Assembly (NCBI RefSeq): GCF_900217795.1
Contig: NZ_OBMQ01000017.1
Span: forward strand, 28,233-84,336
DNA from: Ureibacillus xyleni
Lineage (GTDB): Bacteria; Bacillota; Bacilli; Bacillales_A; Planococcaceae
Direction of reading: 5' to 3'
Length of the DNA: 56,104 nt
Notes under the pieces: model-generated
The model's input: the letters and a program-made list of their open reading frames with translations, nothing else
Told to the model about the DNA's origin: nothing
The model's database searches: none
Made by a program: the position numbers and the translations under genes
Part shown: positions 17,061 to 26,943 of the stretch, in pieces
Layout: each line of letters opens with the position of its first letter
How positions within the stretch are numbered: position 1 is the first letter of the stretch

Positions 17061-18824
17061 TTATATTGCCATTTTCTCTTCTGTTTCTTCCCCTTGTTCA
17101 ATATAAACATGTTGCCCCTTTGCATACATCTGATTGCTTATCAAAAATGCTTCTATTGATTTTAGTAACTTCGCAAAGTTCTTTGCATCTTGATAATCAA
17201 TTACATCCCTTATTTCTCGCTTGGCGACTTTTTCTTTTCCTTCTTGCTTGCAATTGTAAAGGAATTCCATTATTTTCTTTTGTCTTTTTTCTGTTTTCGT
17301 TTCTTCTTCAGTTTTTCTTGCTGTGTAATCGACGTTTAATTCATACTGATAATAATTAATGCCTGGCATCTGTTGTCGGACTATATCAATCGCATCTTCA
17401 TTTGCTGTAAAAACAATATAGTGAGCATTTTTGCTGTTATCTCGATTTATTCGTTTCATTGCTTGATAAATTTCCCCCGCTATCATTGTTTTTCGAATTT
17501 GCTCAACCGTAGTATCTTTAAAAATTGGAATGTCCTCATTTAGATGCTTTAATGGTTTGTAATAGTCATGTTGAAGGACATAATCCACATAATCGAAGTT
17601 CGGTGTTTTCATTATCACGACTGTTTCATACTCCCGATAATCATTTACCCCGATGATATTCCCGAAGTATTCAATAGTTATAGTCTCTTCTATTTTTTGA
17701 ATTTCCTTATCGGTCTTCCCAGTTAACACAAGATAATTTTGAATCTCCTTTTTCAAGGTATCCTCGTTATCTTTGTCAGTTACAAATAGGATTTTTTCTT
17801 TGAAAGAGAGGGAAAGTTTCTCGAGGGCTTTTTGGTAGAAGTTAATATTACGAGATAAGGCTTCCTTACTTGTTTTAACACAATAATGAGTCAAGGTTGA
17901 ATTGGAGTAATCATAGAATTTATCTTGCGGATGAACAACGAAGAGGTTAGATAATTCGTAGCGATAATCGAAACCAGCATTGGCATCGAGAATAATATTG
18001 TTTTTAAGGAGTTTAGGCTCTATTTCACTATTAAATGTGTGTAAGTCATTATTACTGTATCGACAGCCATTATTTAAAATTTGTAGGATTCTCGATAGAA
18101 CTTCAGTTTCTTTCAACTGCTGGTAGTTTTCTATTATCGTTGGGAGGGATTGTTTATAAGGATCAAAGTATTTCGAAGAAAAATCGAGGTATGGGAAATT
18201 TCGAACATTATGAGGGTTAGTTATTTCTTGAGTGACAATATTTTTTAAATCGGTAACAAGTTTTTCGATGAACTCTTTCTCTTTGAAACGATAGGCATTT
18301 TCCCACAACTTGGATAGATCTTTTAATGAAATCGTTACCCTTTCCAAAAAGTCTGGAAACTCATCTATTATAAGAATATGCCTTCCGTCTAATATTTCCT
18401 GATGTTTTCCGAAACACACTCGCATATACATGTTGTGAGTAATGGCTAACACTTTTGCGTTTAATTTTCTGTTTCGAATTTCATTCTTTATTTTACTATT
18501 TCTATCTTTATTGTCCTTACTGTCAATATACTCTGCTACCGAATAAACAGCATGGGAGTTGATGGTTTTTACAGTATCTATAAGTGCATCGCCACGTTTA
18601 AACTTTTGAACATACAGAACTTTATAATCTGTCCTTACTACCAATTCTGCAATTTCAGCCAGTGTAAATTGACTTTTCCCTGTTCCCGCTTCGTGATTAA
18701 ACACATGAAAAATGTTACTATCCCATCGACTCTGATCTGTAATTTGCTTCTTGAGTTGCTCAAAGTAACTTGAATTCACTACTAAACTATTATTATGCTG
18801 ATGTGTTGCCTTTAACTTTTCCAT
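17061..18824 (-). CDS. plasmid-type superfamily helicase/ATPase
   Basis: A 587-residue P-loop ATPase. Walker A is FNHEAGTGKSQFT (near residues 44-56) and the Walker B/DEAD-like box is ILIIDEFPDF (near 151-160). Downstream, QAMKRINRDN resembles motif VI of superfamily 2 helicases. The C-terminal 90 residues are charged with a winged-helix-like end. I cannot name a closer family. Its promoter carries a consensus TTGACA/TATTAT pair and the same operator box as the DnaB-like operon. With the XRE regulator and ParM/ParR it forms a plasmid maintenance block. Start ATG is 11 bases after AAAGGAG. Confidence 0.7.
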   Translation of the reverse strand: MEKLKATHQHNNSLVVNSSYFEQLKKQITDQSRWDSNIFHVFNHEAGTGKSQFTLAEIAELVVRTDYKVLYVQKFKRGDALIDTVKTINSHAVYSVAEYIDSKDNKDRNSKIKNEIRNRKLNAKVLAITHNMYMRVCFGKHQEILDGRHILIIDEFPDFLERVTISLKDLSKLWENAYRFKEKEFIEKLVTDLKNIVTQEITNPHNVRNFPYLDFSSKYFDPYKQSLPTIIENYQQLKETEVLSRILQILNNGCRYSNNDLHTFNSEIEPKLLKNNIILDANAGFDYRYELSNLFVVHPQDKFYDYSNSTLTHYCVKTSKEALSRNINFYQKALEKLSLSFKEKILFVTDKDNEDTLKKEIQNYLVLTGKTDKEIQKIEETITIEYFGNIIGVNDYREYETVVIMKTPNFDYVDYVLQHDYYKPLKHLNEDIPIFKDTTVEQIRKTMIAGEIYQAMKRINRDNSKNAHYIVFTANEDAIDIVRQQMPGINYYQYELNVDYTARKTEEETKTEKRQKKIMEFLYNCKQEGKEKVAKREIRDVIDYQDAKNFAKLLKSIEAFLISNQMYAKGQHVYIEQGEETEEKMAI

Positions 18825-18859
18825 GTCAAAATCATCTCCTTTTACTAATATCTAAATAG

Positions 18860-18888
18860 ATAATAAAAGGAGCGTTGTTTTTTGTCAA
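18860..18888 (-). promoter_or_regulatory. consensus promoter of the helicase gene with regulator box
   Basis: TTGACA (18883-18888), a 17-bp spacer and TATTAT (18860-18865) on the minus strand, about 40 bp before the helicase start. Immediately upstream lie TATATGCAATA and ATATAAACAATA, shared with the promoter at 15974-16002. Confidence 0.7.
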
Positions 18889-18961
18889 TGCCTATATGCA
18901 ATATTATTAACATTTGTTTCATATAAACAATATTTTGAATTTTGCTGACAGAGTAAATCCT

Positions 18962-19672
18962 CTATAAATCAATAATCTCTTTCTTTCTTGTTATGAAAGT
19001 AACTCTTTCCCCTTGTATTTGTGCAAGCCAACTTTCTCCGTTTAAATCTACAGTAATGCTACCATCCTTAATGTCTAAAAGCTTTGTCCCTTTTTTAGAT
19101 ACTATATCTTGAATTGCAACTATTGCTTTCTCCCTATCAAACGATCTATTTTGAGCTGACACTGCTTTTATATCCACAGTAAATGTAGTGTTCATAAATG
19201 GTACTTCAATACATTCAGTAGATTCACGCAAATGTATTTCCCTTAGTTTTTGTATTTCTTTTAACAAAGGAGAAAGTTGACCTAAATCAAGTTCCGCTTG
19301 CGAAAGTTCAAAAACAGTGTGGATTATTTTAATCAACGTTTCTTGCTCTTCATTGTTAATAATTCGATTATCCAGTGGGTTCTTTAGCTTATGTAAACGA
19401 ATAAACTCATCTATTGAAAAGACAGCTTCTTCATCATAGTTAGTAATTAAATTTTCAAAACCAAATGCACGAAAAACCTCTCTAATATCCAATTTCAATG
19501 CTGATGTTAACAAGCAAACCACTTTAAAAGAAGGATTTTTCTGTTCTTTTTCTAAACGGTTAATATAAGAAGGATCTATCTCGTTATTTAGCAAACTCGA
19601 TAGCTTCGCAAGTGATAAACCCTGCTTGTTTCGTTCTCTTTGTACAATAAGACCGAACGTGTTTTCCATCAT
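18962..19672 (-). CDS. XRE-family (Cro/CI-like) regulator
   Basis: A 236-residue regulator. An N-terminal helix-turn-helix of the Cro/CI type (residues 7-60: RERNKQGLSLAKLSSLL, then SYINRLEKEQKNPSF) is followed by a long C-terminal region without a recognised fold. It is probably the controller of the plasmid-like module. A matching motif, ATTGCATATATACAAT (19689-19704), lies between its own -10 (TATAAT, 19713-19718) and its start, which would allow autorepression. Similar boxes sit at the promoters of the helicase and DnaB-like genes. Start ATG has TGGAGG upstream. Confidence 0.85.
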   Translation of the reverse strand: MMENTFGLIVQRERNKQGLSLAKLSSLLNNEIDPSYINRLEKEQKNPSFKVVCLLTSALKLDIREVFRAFGFENLITNYDEEAVFSIDEFIRLHKLKNPLDNRIINNEEQETLIKIIHTVFELSQAELDLGQLSPLLKEIQKLREIHLRESTECIEVPFMNTTFTVDIKAVSAQNRSFDREKAIVAIQDIVSKKGTKLLDIKDGSITVDLNGESWLAQIQGERVTFITRKKEIIDL

Positions 19673-19688
19673 TTAAAACCTCCATTTC

Positions 19689-19718
19689 ATTGCATATATA
19701 CAATACATTTTCATTATA
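19689..19718 (-). promoter_or_regulatory. -10 and operator of the XRE regulator gene
   Basis: On the minus strand TATAAT (19713-19718) is followed by a palindrome-like ATTGTATATATGCAAT (19689-19704), which resembles the boxes at the two other promoters of the module. A -35 is not clear. The box lies downstream of -10, the usual place for an autorepressor. Confidence 0.5.
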
Positions 19719-19835
19719 GCAAACTTGTGTTAGCACGTTGTCAGACATAATCAAACAATTTTTTGACTATGTTACATTATAAATCCTCCTCTGTCGCATA
19801 TAAGAAAGAAAATATATTTTAAGGAGGTATTTATC

Positions 19836-20837
19836 TTGCACAACAAATTTTTTATTGCCGTTGATACTGGTAAAAGTTATACAAAAGGAGTAATACGCAC
19901 AGAAAATAGACTCATTGAAAGAGTCAAATTCAGAACAAAAGTAATGGAGGCAAGCGGATTTGATAATGATATATTAATGAAAAATACTAATGTAATTGAA
20001 TATGAAGGAAAAAAGTTCCTTATCGGCGACTTAGTGAGTGAGGATTATGTTTCCTTTGACCTTACTAAGCAAACAACTGAACATCTTATTTCGATTTATT
20101 TAGCAATCACGAAACTCTTAGAACGGTCGCAAGACTATACCGCAATGGCAAAGATATACTTGGCGGTAAATATACCAATAAACCTTTACAAGAACGAACA
20201 GAAGCGAAGAGAATATGAAGCTTTTATTCAACAGAATGGCAAAGTGATTGGAATCGAGGTAAATGGTAAACCATTTTCTTTTACACTCGAAAAAGTGATT
20301 GCACTTCCAGAGGCGTTAGGACCCATCTATTATCAGAGAAATGATTTTCGTCAAAAGCGAGCATTAATATTCGACATTGGCTCATTAAATACAAGCGTTT
20401 TAGAATGCAATAGACTCATTCCAAACTTTGATAGGATGCTTGTTAGCAATCTGGGCATTAATATATTACGGTCTTCCATTGCTGAGCAACTTTCATCACG
20501 ATATGCAATTTCTTTCACAAGTGACGACGCAGAACAAATCATTCGTGATAAACGAATTATAGTTGATGGAAATGAACAGGAAGAAGGAAATGAAATCATT
20601 AAAAGTGCCTTTGAACAACATGTAAAACAGATTATTAATTATGCGAAAAGCCGAAAAATAAGTTTTGCAAATACTGAATTAATTTTTATCGGGGGCGGGT
20701 CCATTTTGTTAAAGGAACAGTTTTTGAAACACTTTCCTAATGCCACTTTCACTCCCCAAGAAGATACCCAATTCTCCACCACCCTCTCATTCTTAATAAT
20801 TCTTGAGGCGAAATACAATGAACAAAGAAAGGCTTAG
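19836..20837 (+). CDS. parM: ParM-like actin ATPase for plasmid segregation
   Basis: A 333-residue actin-fold protein of the ParM/StbA/Alp family. Phosphate-1 motif AVDTGKSYTK lies at residues 8-17, the connect/phosphate-2 region is ALIFDIGSLNTS near 182-193, and the adenosine motif is ELIFIGGGSIL near 285-295. ParM filaments push sister plasmids apart, bound through ParR to a centromere. Translation starts at TTG, 7 bases after a perfect AAGGAGGT. The parR start lies inside its last codons. The 150 bp upstream could hold the centromere, but I see no clear iterated repeat there. A par cassette is a plasmid trait and unusual in a Tn7-like island. Confidence 0.88.
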   Translation: MHNKFFIAVDTGKSYTKGVIRTENRLIERVKFRTKVMEASGFDNDILMKNTNVIEYEGKKFLIGDLVSEDYVSFDLTKQTTEHLISIYLAITKLLERSQDYTAMAKIYLAVNIPINLYKNEQKRREYEAFIQQNGKVIGIEVNGKPFSFTLEKVIALPEALGPIYYQRNDFRQKRALIFDIGSLNTSVLECNRLIPNFDRMLVSNLGINILRSSIAEQLSSRYAISFTSDDAEQIIRDKRIIVDGNEQEEGNEIIKSAFEQHVKQIINYAKSRKISFANTELIFIGGGSILLKEQFLKHFPNATFTPQEDTQFSTTLSFLIILEAKYNEQRKA

Positions 20838-21099
20838 ATTAAGTATTTCATTTCGTGAAGAATACCGCCCTATCTATGAACACCTTCTAAAACAACCCAA
20901 TCGAAGTGATTATATTTGTAGGATCCTTCAGAAAGAAATCGAGCATAACAAATGTCTTGAGGAAAAAATTGATAATCTATTAAGTATCTTTAATGATAAT
21001 AGAACGCTTTCAAATCCTTTCTTACTTTCAAGCTCAACCACAAAAGGGGAACAAGAATTGCAAAACGAAGATATTGATTTGCTTAACACATTGTTTTAA
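20818..21099 (+). CDS. parR: ParR-like partition adaptor
   Basis: A small protein of 93 residues from the ATG at 20818. The N-terminal RLRLSISFREEYRPIYEHLL and RSDYICRILQKEI pattern is a ribbon-helix-helix of the ParR kind, with a Ser/Asn/acidic C-terminal tail that would engage the ParM filament. It overlaps the end of parM by 20 bp, so the two are coupled. The frame is open a few codons upstream, but this ATG has GAGG nine bases before it. The assignment rests on the fold pattern and on position after parM. Confidence 0.78.
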   Translation: MNKERLRLSISFREEYRPIYEHLLKQPNRSDYICRILQKEIEHNKCLEEKIDNLLSIFNDNRTLSNPFLLSSSTTKGEQELQNEDIDLLNTLF

Positions 21100-21122
21100 T
21101 TGAGTTATGACAATAACTAAAA

Positions 21123-21145
21123 AGGGTGGGATTTCTCCCAACCCT
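21123..21145 (-). terminator. terminator of the type III restriction operon
   Basis: On the minus strand AGGGTTGGGA and TCCCACCCT form a stem followed by TTTTTAG. It lies 55 bp after the res stop and also separates it from the convergent parMR unit. Confidence 0.75.
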
Positions 21146-21199
21146 ACATAACGCTTCATTTTATCTATTGTCCACCGATAGTAATCACTTTCACTTTCC

Positions 21200-24100
21200 T
21201 TAGTTCACATCTAAACTCATTTGCTCTAACTCGGTTAACTCCATCCAATCATAACTGTTCGAAGTAACCACTCGGTAACTTACACCAATCTTTTCAAAAT
21301 ACTTCATTGCACATAGAATTTTTCGCTTTTCTTGCGGGAATCGCAAATCTTCTAACTTTACTCCACCTTTTGTTTCTCTTACTAATTCCAGTTTTAACTT
21401 CCCATCATACTTTCTAACAATAGCCCAATCGGGATTATAGTTTCCGACAATCTTCGGCAACAAAATCTTGAACTTTGGTGGGAACTTAAAGTAAAGAATT
21501 GTATTATCTTTCTCAACATCTGGTTTAATTAGATTCTCGATAAAATCACGTTCGACATCTGAATCTACTTGGACCTTATCGTATAACCCCGCTTTTCCCG
21601 CTTCAATTAATTCTTTCTGAGGTTGCTTCACCATAATTGGGAAAAGTTCATCTAATTCATATACCTCTGTATTCTCGTCAATATCAAATTCAATATTATC
21701 AACAATATGGTCACTTAGAGTAATCCGAATTTCAGAAAGGAATGTTGAAACCCAGCCCTCTGGATTGTAGAAAATCTTCTCTTTTTGTTCTGTACTCATA
21801 CGTTTAAAAATCTCTACAATTGTTTGCTTTGTTAAGTTCGTTTCATTAGCAGTTCGAGTAATAAAGTCTGGAATTGGATAGGTTGATTTTTCGGCTTGCT
21901 CAACTTGCTTTTTAGGCTTCTCTGCCTTTTCCGTTTGAAATTTGAAGGGTTCAAATTTCTTTACTATTATTTCATTTGTAAACTTTACATAAGGCTCTCC
22001 ATACAACTCTCCCATATGCATAACTTTAAATCCACGTAAATGGTCGTCTTTTGTTTCTTTCTTAAGATCATCATTAACCATTATTAAAGGTTCAAAAAGC
22101 TTTTTGTTTCCTCTCGAATCTTGCATTTCAATTTTGAGTTTTGCACTCTCACCTTCAACTGAAACAAGAGAGATTTTGTACTCACACATGATAAAGCGAC
22201 CTTTTGTTATTTCAATTAGAGGAGATGGGAATTTTGCTTGATTGAGTCTTTCAACACATTGTTCAATTAGTTTAGTATCATTCACCGTTACCTTGTAAGA
22301 CATTTTCTTATTTAACTTTTTCCAAAACTCTGTAAACTCCCCCGATTTGTAAATTTCGTCTCTTCGACGCACTTCACTTGGCTCAGGCGGTTTAGGAGTT
22401 GGTGGTGCATCCACTCCGTCTTCAATGTATTCCTGCTGTAATCGGGAAACAAAAGATTCATACTGTTCATTAGCTACGACAGTTAAAATATTAATATCAT
22501 GGTTTTCTGCTCTTTTTCCTTCCTGATCCACAGCTAAACGTAAGCCTCTACCAATCTCTTGGCGTTTTTTCATGGTAGAACTTGTTTGATTCAACGTACA
22601 TATTTGGAATACATTGGGGTTATCCCAACCTTCTTTTAGTGCTGAATGGGCGAAAATAAATGAAACTGGTTCATCAAAGCTTAGTAGACGTTCTTTATCT
22701 TTCATTATCAGTTCAAACGCCTGTTTTTCCATTTCACGTTGCTTTTGATTTTTACCATCCGTATCAACTGCTTCTTCTTCTGGAGAATCTACTTTTGGTT
22801 TGGAAAAATAACCTTGGCGTACTTCATCTGCTGAAAGTTCCCTAAATTCGTCATAATGACGTTTTAATCGTTCAAAACTTTCATCAAATAACCTTTTTAT
22901 CATTCCATCATTGGCAGTATAATTTTTTACCCTGTCAATGAAAAACAGGGAAAGAACTTTGATTCCTTGAGCCTTTAATGCTTGCTGTCGTTGCATGTGA
23001 ACACTAATGGTTCTTTCAATTTGAGATCTAAAAATACTTTCCTTTGATAACATAGAATCACTTACTGATAACGTTATTCCGTTTTCAAATATAATTAACT
23101 GATCTTCTTCATTCTTACCATAACGTATTTCCTCAACAATGAATTGCTCATAATCAGAGTTTTTTGTTTTAGTAAAGAGATTTTCACCTTGTTTTAAGCT
23201 AATATCCCTTTCAACTAATTGCCCTTTATCTAATACTAATGCTCTCAATACAGCAGTCATTGGGTTACGTTTAATTTCTAATAGACGAAGAATACCTTCA
23301 TTTAGATTACCTAATTCAGAAATTCCAATCACTTCAATCTGCTTAACGAGATTGTTTCTAAAGGCATCAATTGGCGTTAGACGGTACACTAAATTTGGCG
23401 TTTCCCGATGTGTTGCTGAATATCTTAGTACAAATAATGGTTTTAATGTTCGAATAGCTTCTTTTGCTTTATTTGTTTCAAAGTTCTGGGCTTCATCCAA
23501 GATAATAATCGGTCTTGTTGCCTGTATATACTCAAAGGGTTTCCATTCACCTTGTAATTTTTCTGTATGCTTGTAGATGTTGTTACTCGCTTTGTTGAAA
23601 GAATCTATTGTCATTACCATTACAGTTAAATCGTTACTGTTTGCGAAAGTATTCAACTCACCTAATTTCGTACTATCGTATTCAATAACAGCAACATCTT
23701 GATTATCATACAACTGACGAAAATGGTTTCTCATAGTTTTAAGAGACTTAATAACCCCTTGATAAATGGCGACGCTTGGAACAACTACTATGAATTTTGT
23801 AAACCCATAATTTTTCTTCAATTCATACATTGTGCGAATATAGACATAAGTTTTTCCAGTTCCTGTCTCCATTTCAACAGTAAAGTGTGGGACACGAATC
23901 GAATCGTTCCCAGCCACTTCAAGTACCATTCCATCGTCTACATACAAGTCATCAGAAAACTCCAGTTCACTTCCACGACTTTCATCGTTATTTCTTTCTT
24001 GGACTCTTTGGAGATTGTCAAACAACAAAATCTCATCTAAGAATTCATCAGGCGGAAAGTTTGGAGTTACATCATTCATTGTCCCAACTGGTAATTCAAT

Positions 24101-24205
24101 CTGCTCCTGATAAGGTACTCCTTCAAACAAATCAACCACACTGGAAATGGCATCTAACTGGAACTGTTGGTCAGCATTATATTGTAAAGTAAGTTTTTTA
24201 GCCAA
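21200..24205 (-). CDS. res: type III restriction enzyme, Res subunit
   Basis: A 1001-residue type III Res protein, full length for the family. The helicase core begins with Walker A METGTGKT near residue 118 and has a DEAQ box (ILDEAQNF) near 237. Motif VI-like EIGRGLRLAV follows near 550. The C-terminal endonuclease shows NPDWAI near 925 and, after it, a RETKGG motif: a PD-(D/E)XK site. Res translocates or slides along DNA with Mod and cuts 25-27 bp from one of two inversely oriented sites. It follows mod by 14 bp in an operon that starts with a UvrD helicase. All motifs are intact. Confidence 0.95.
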   Translation of the reverse strand: MAKKLTLQYNADQQFQLDAISSVVDLFEGVPYQEQIELPVGTMNDVTPNFPPDEFLDEILLFDNLQRVQERNNDESRGSELEFSDDLYVDDGMVLEVAGNDSIRVPHFTVEMETGTGKTYVYIRTMYELKKNYGFTKFIVVVPSVAIYQGVIKSLKTMRNHFRQLYDNQDVAVIEYDSTKLGELNTFANSNDLTVMVMTIDSFNKASNNIYKHTEKLQGEWKPFEYIQATRPIIILDEAQNFETNKAKEAIRTLKPLFVLRYSATHRETPNLVYRLTPIDAFRNNLVKQIEVIGISELGNLNEGILRLLEIKRNPMTAVLRALVLDKGQLVERDISLKQGENLFTKTKNSDYEQFIVEEIRYGKNEEDQLIIFENGITLSVSDSMLSKESIFRSQIERTISVHMQRQQALKAQGIKVLSLFFIDRVKNYTANDGMIKRLFDESFERLKRHYDEFRELSADEVRQGYFSKPKVDSPEEEAVDTDGKNQKQREMEKQAFELIMKDKERLLSFDEPVSFIFAHSALKEGWDNPNVFQICTLNQTSSTMKKRQEIGRGLRLAVDQEGKRAENHDINILTVVANEQYESFVSRLQQEYIEDGVDAPPTPKPPEPSEVRRRDEIYKSGEFTEFWKKLNKKMSYKVTVNDTKLIEQCVERLNQAKFPSPLIEITKGRFIMCEYKISLVSVEGESAKLKIEMQDSRGNKKLFEPLIMVNDDLKKETKDDHLRGFKVMHMGELYGEPYVKFTNEIIVKKFEPFKFQTEKAEKPKKQVEQAEKSTYPIPDFITRTANETNLTKQTIVEIFKRMSTEQKEKIFYNPEGWVSTFLSEIRITLSDHIVDNIEFDIDENTEVYELDELFPIMVKQPQKELIEAGKAGLYDKVQVDSDVERDFIENLIKPDVEKDNTILYFKFPPKFKILLPKIVGNYNPDWAIVRKYDGKLKLELVRETKGGVKLEDLRFPQEKRKILCAMKYFEKIGVSYRVVTSNSYDWMELTELEQMSLDVN

Positions 24206-24219
24206 TTAGTCCACCCCCA

Positions 24220-26109
24220 CTAAATTGTTTTCACGTTCATTGATTCACTAAGGAGAATCTTTTGTTCATTCGACAAGGCATTATCAAGGCAAATAAATGT
24301 ACCTTTTCCATATTCATCATTTAAGAATCTACCTGTTTCTACCTGTAGCTTTCCGTCCAGACAGACAACTAAAGGAAACGGAACATCTTCATGTTGAGCA
24401 ATCCAAAGCGAATTAGATGATTTCTCAATTACCTTTACACTGCTATCAAGTGGGAAACCTTGGGATAGCATTAATTCAGTTACAACATCTATATCATTAG
24501 CTTCCTCAATAATAGAAGTTGAAGTAAATAAATCCAAATTCTGGTTAAGTACATTCAAATTTTCTCCTTCGTACCCTTCCCATTTTCTGATATTCGTTTT
24601 ATCAAGTTCATAAACTACAAAGCCTTCATCTAAAATTACCTTTTGGTCATCTTCCCTTGATAAATGCTCAATGCTTTTTTTAATTCTCTCTTTAGTAATA
24701 TCTGCTATTGTATTGTACTTCTCTAAGTTGGTTTTTACAGGGAGTTGCACCAACATAAATCTTCTTTTACCTAAATCCTCACGATTAAGTTCTAAAACCG
24801 CTTGTGCAGTTGTACCTGAGCCTGCGAAGAAATCTAAAACATACTCATTGTCCTTTAAAATTAACCTCAAAAGAAATTTCATTAATGCTATAGGCTTTGG
24901 AAAGTCAAAGACATCATTCTCTCCAAACAAGTCCATTAAAGTTTGCGACCCAGATTTAGTTGACCCTACATCTTTTATGATACTCGGAGGATTTACCACA
25001 CTTCTTTCCTTTTTATACTTTAAAACCCCGCTACTATTAAAGTAAAATTCCAATACTTTTTGCCCTTTTGAATCAAAAGTCTCTTTACCAGAAAACCATT
25101 GTTCCATTTGACCTTTCATAGCCCAACCCGCTTCGAGAGTTACCGATTCTTTTAGTACACCATTTTCAGCAATCATTCTTCCAGAAATAAGAAAAGTCTT
25201 TTCAGAACCTCCCCATTCACCTTTTAATTCCGTACCATCGACTGCTTCAAATCTTGTTCCCTTTGGAAACGTAAAATGACTTGAGGGATTCTTTTTACTA
25301 ATTTTCTTTAAAGCACTGTGTTCAATTGTCCCCTCTCCGCCTGAGAAATTAGGTAACTTATCTTTATTTTTAGCATAAACAAGAATATATTCATGAGCCC
25401 TTACAAAATGCCCTGCCTGAGTTCCTGTACCTAAATCCCAAATTAATTCAGATAGTAAGTTTTCCTCACCAAAAATTTCATCCATTATACGTCTTAAATT
25501 AGCCATTTCATTATGGTCTATTGAAACAAAAATTACTCCATCTTCTTTAAGAAGATTTTTAGCTACTTTTAATCTGGGGTAAATCATATTTAACCAATTT
25601 GCATGAAACCTTCCGCTATCTTTGGGGTTACTTGTTAAAAGTCCCTCTTCATCCATCTGTCCAGTTTTTTGTAAGTATTTCTCCACAGGATCTTTATAAT
25701 CATCCTTATAAATTAAATCTTCTCCTCTATTATATGGAGGGTCTATATAGATAACTTTTATTCTATTGGCATAACTTTTTTGGAGTATGCGGAGTATTTC
25801 TAAATTATCACCCTCAAAAAACAAGTTTTTGGTATCACTTTCATTTATACCATCACCTTTTTTATACTTTAATGTCCCTTGTGGTGGTAAGAGTGCCAAC
25901 TTTCTTGCTTCTTTTTTCCCTACCCATTGTAATCCATAATATTCTTCTGTGTTATCCTCAATTAAATTTACATTTAAACCTTCAATTTCATCTTTTAGAA
26001 TTTCAATATTTAACTTTCCGTCTCCAAACGCCTCTGGAAAAAGCTCTTTCAGCTTCGCAATTCTATCTTCATCAATCCGATCAGGTCTTTTTAATTCTTC
26101 TATTGGCAT
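24220..26109 (-). CDS. mod: type III DNA adenine methyltransferase, Mod subunit
   Basis: A 629-residue beta-class N6-adenine methyltransferase. Motif IV DPPY lies at 123-126 and precedes motif I (DFFAGSGTT, near 425), the order that defines type III Mod proteins. The variable central region between the motifs (about 200-380) is the target-recognition domain. Mod modifies the recognition site and gives specificity to Res. The gene follows the nuclease gene by 3 bp and precedes res by 14 bp. Start ATG is supported by AGGTGTAAGGA. Full length and intact, so active modification of the host genome is expected. Confidence 0.95.
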   Translation of the reverse strand: MPIEELKRPDRIDEDRIAKLKELFPEAFGDGKLNIEILKDEIEGLNVNLIEDNTEEYYGLQWVGKKEARKLALLPPQGTLKYKKGDGINESDTKNLFFEGDNLEILRILQKSYANRIKVIYIDPPYNRGEDLIYKDDYKDPVEKYLQKTGQMDEEGLLTSNPKDSGRFHANWLNMIYPRLKVAKNLLKEDGVIFVSIDHNEMANLRRIMDEIFGEENLLSELIWDLGTGTQAGHFVRAHEYILVYAKNKDKLPNFSGGEGTIEHSALKKISKKNPSSHFTFPKGTRFEAVDGTELKGEWGGSEKTFLISGRMIAENGVLKESVTLEAGWAMKGQMEQWFSGKETFDSKGQKVLEFYFNSSGVLKYKKERSVVNPPSIIKDVGSTKSGSQTLMDLFGENDVFDFPKPIALMKFLLRLILKDNEYVLDFFAGSGTTAQAVLELNREDLGKRRFMLVQLPVKTNLEKYNTIADITKERIKKSIEHLSREDDQKVILDEGFVVYELDKTNIRKWEGYEGENLNVLNQNLDLFTSTSIIEEANDIDVVTELMLSQGFPLDSSVKVIEKSSNSLWIAQHEDVPFPLVVCLDGKLQVETGRFLNDEYGKGTFICLDNALSNEQKILLSESMNVKTI

Positions 26110-26112
26110 TCC

Positions 26113-26943
26113 TTACACCTCTTCTTCCTCTAAATTTGCTTCAATTACTTCAACTCTTTCATGTTCCGTTCCATAGTCATCATAGAAGGCTAAGAAATTA
26201 CTTTTAGCCCGACTGGAGGAAAAGGCATAAGCCTTAAATGATTCGCACGAGAAACGGACATCACAGTTTCGGCATACGTGTACTGCAAAAGTCTTATTGT
26301 CTTGGACTTTAGAAAGTAACTTTTCAACAGGGGGTGGGCTGAATTCAAATCCTTCAATCATATCAACCACTTCACCAAAGGATTCTAAATATGCATCTAC
26401 CTGTTCCATCTCTAATTCAATTGGCACTTCTGGATTCCATTCTGTAAGGGCTTCTTCTAATATTTGTTCATTATTAGCTTGTGATGCTCTTTGCTTCGCT
26501 TTCCTTAATTCTTCTGTTTCACCAATTGCAATAATAGAAGTACCATCTAAATGTTGTCCACGTACTGATTGCCAAATATGAGCATAAATATTGAGTTGTC
26601 CTTCATAGTCTTTCTTATTGCATCGAACAAAATCAACATCATGCGTTTTAATGTCATACATAACAGTTCTATCGTCTTCTTTCACAACATCTACTACACC
26701 TTGTATTGTATAATACTTTCCTGATGGTGTTTTTTGCTGTGGAAGAGTAAGGCGTACCTCAGTATCGGAAACATTCTCAGCGAGGTTTCTAAGTTTTTTC
26801 CAATAGTGTTTTACTTGTTCTAAAGCCATTTTTTTAACGTGTGGGGATAATGAATGTCCACCTTCTAATCTCAATAGCTCGTAATTTTCTTCAAAAGCTT
26901 CCTCTATGAATTTTAACATTTCATCATTATTCATTTCTGTCAC
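26113..26943 (-). CDS. RecB/Cas4-like PD-(D/E)XK nuclease (C-terminal part of a split helicase-nuclease)
   Basis: From the upstream GTG at 26943 it is 276 residues, but the ATG at 26934 has GAGG seven bases away and is the likely start. The nuclease motifs are Asp85 (GVVDVV), Asp97-x-Lys99 (YDIKT) and the RecB-family Q116xxxY120. A cysteine cluster C224-x2-C227-x5-C233 is of the Cas4/AddB iron-sulphur type. The usual first cysteine and the His of motif I are missing from this protein; they are in the C-terminus of the preceding helicase (Cys815, His842). The two frames overlap by 17 bp and differ by one base. It therefore seems to be the second half of an ancestral helicase-nuclease, now a separate subunit. 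Confidence 0.82.
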   Translation of the reverse strand: MTEMNNDEMLKFIEEAFEENYELLRLEGGHSLSPHVKKMALEQVKHYWKKLRNLAENVSDTEVRLTLPQQKTPSGKYYTIQGVVDVVKEDDRTVMYDIKTHDVDFVRCNKKDYEGQLNIYAHIWQSVRGQHLDGTSIIAIGETEELRKAKQRASQANNEQILEEALTEWNPEVPIELEMEQVDAYLESFGEVVDMIEGFEFSPPPVEKLLSKVQDNKTFAVHVCRNCDVRFSCESFKAYAFSSSRAKSNFLAFYDDYGTEHERVEVIEANLEEEEV

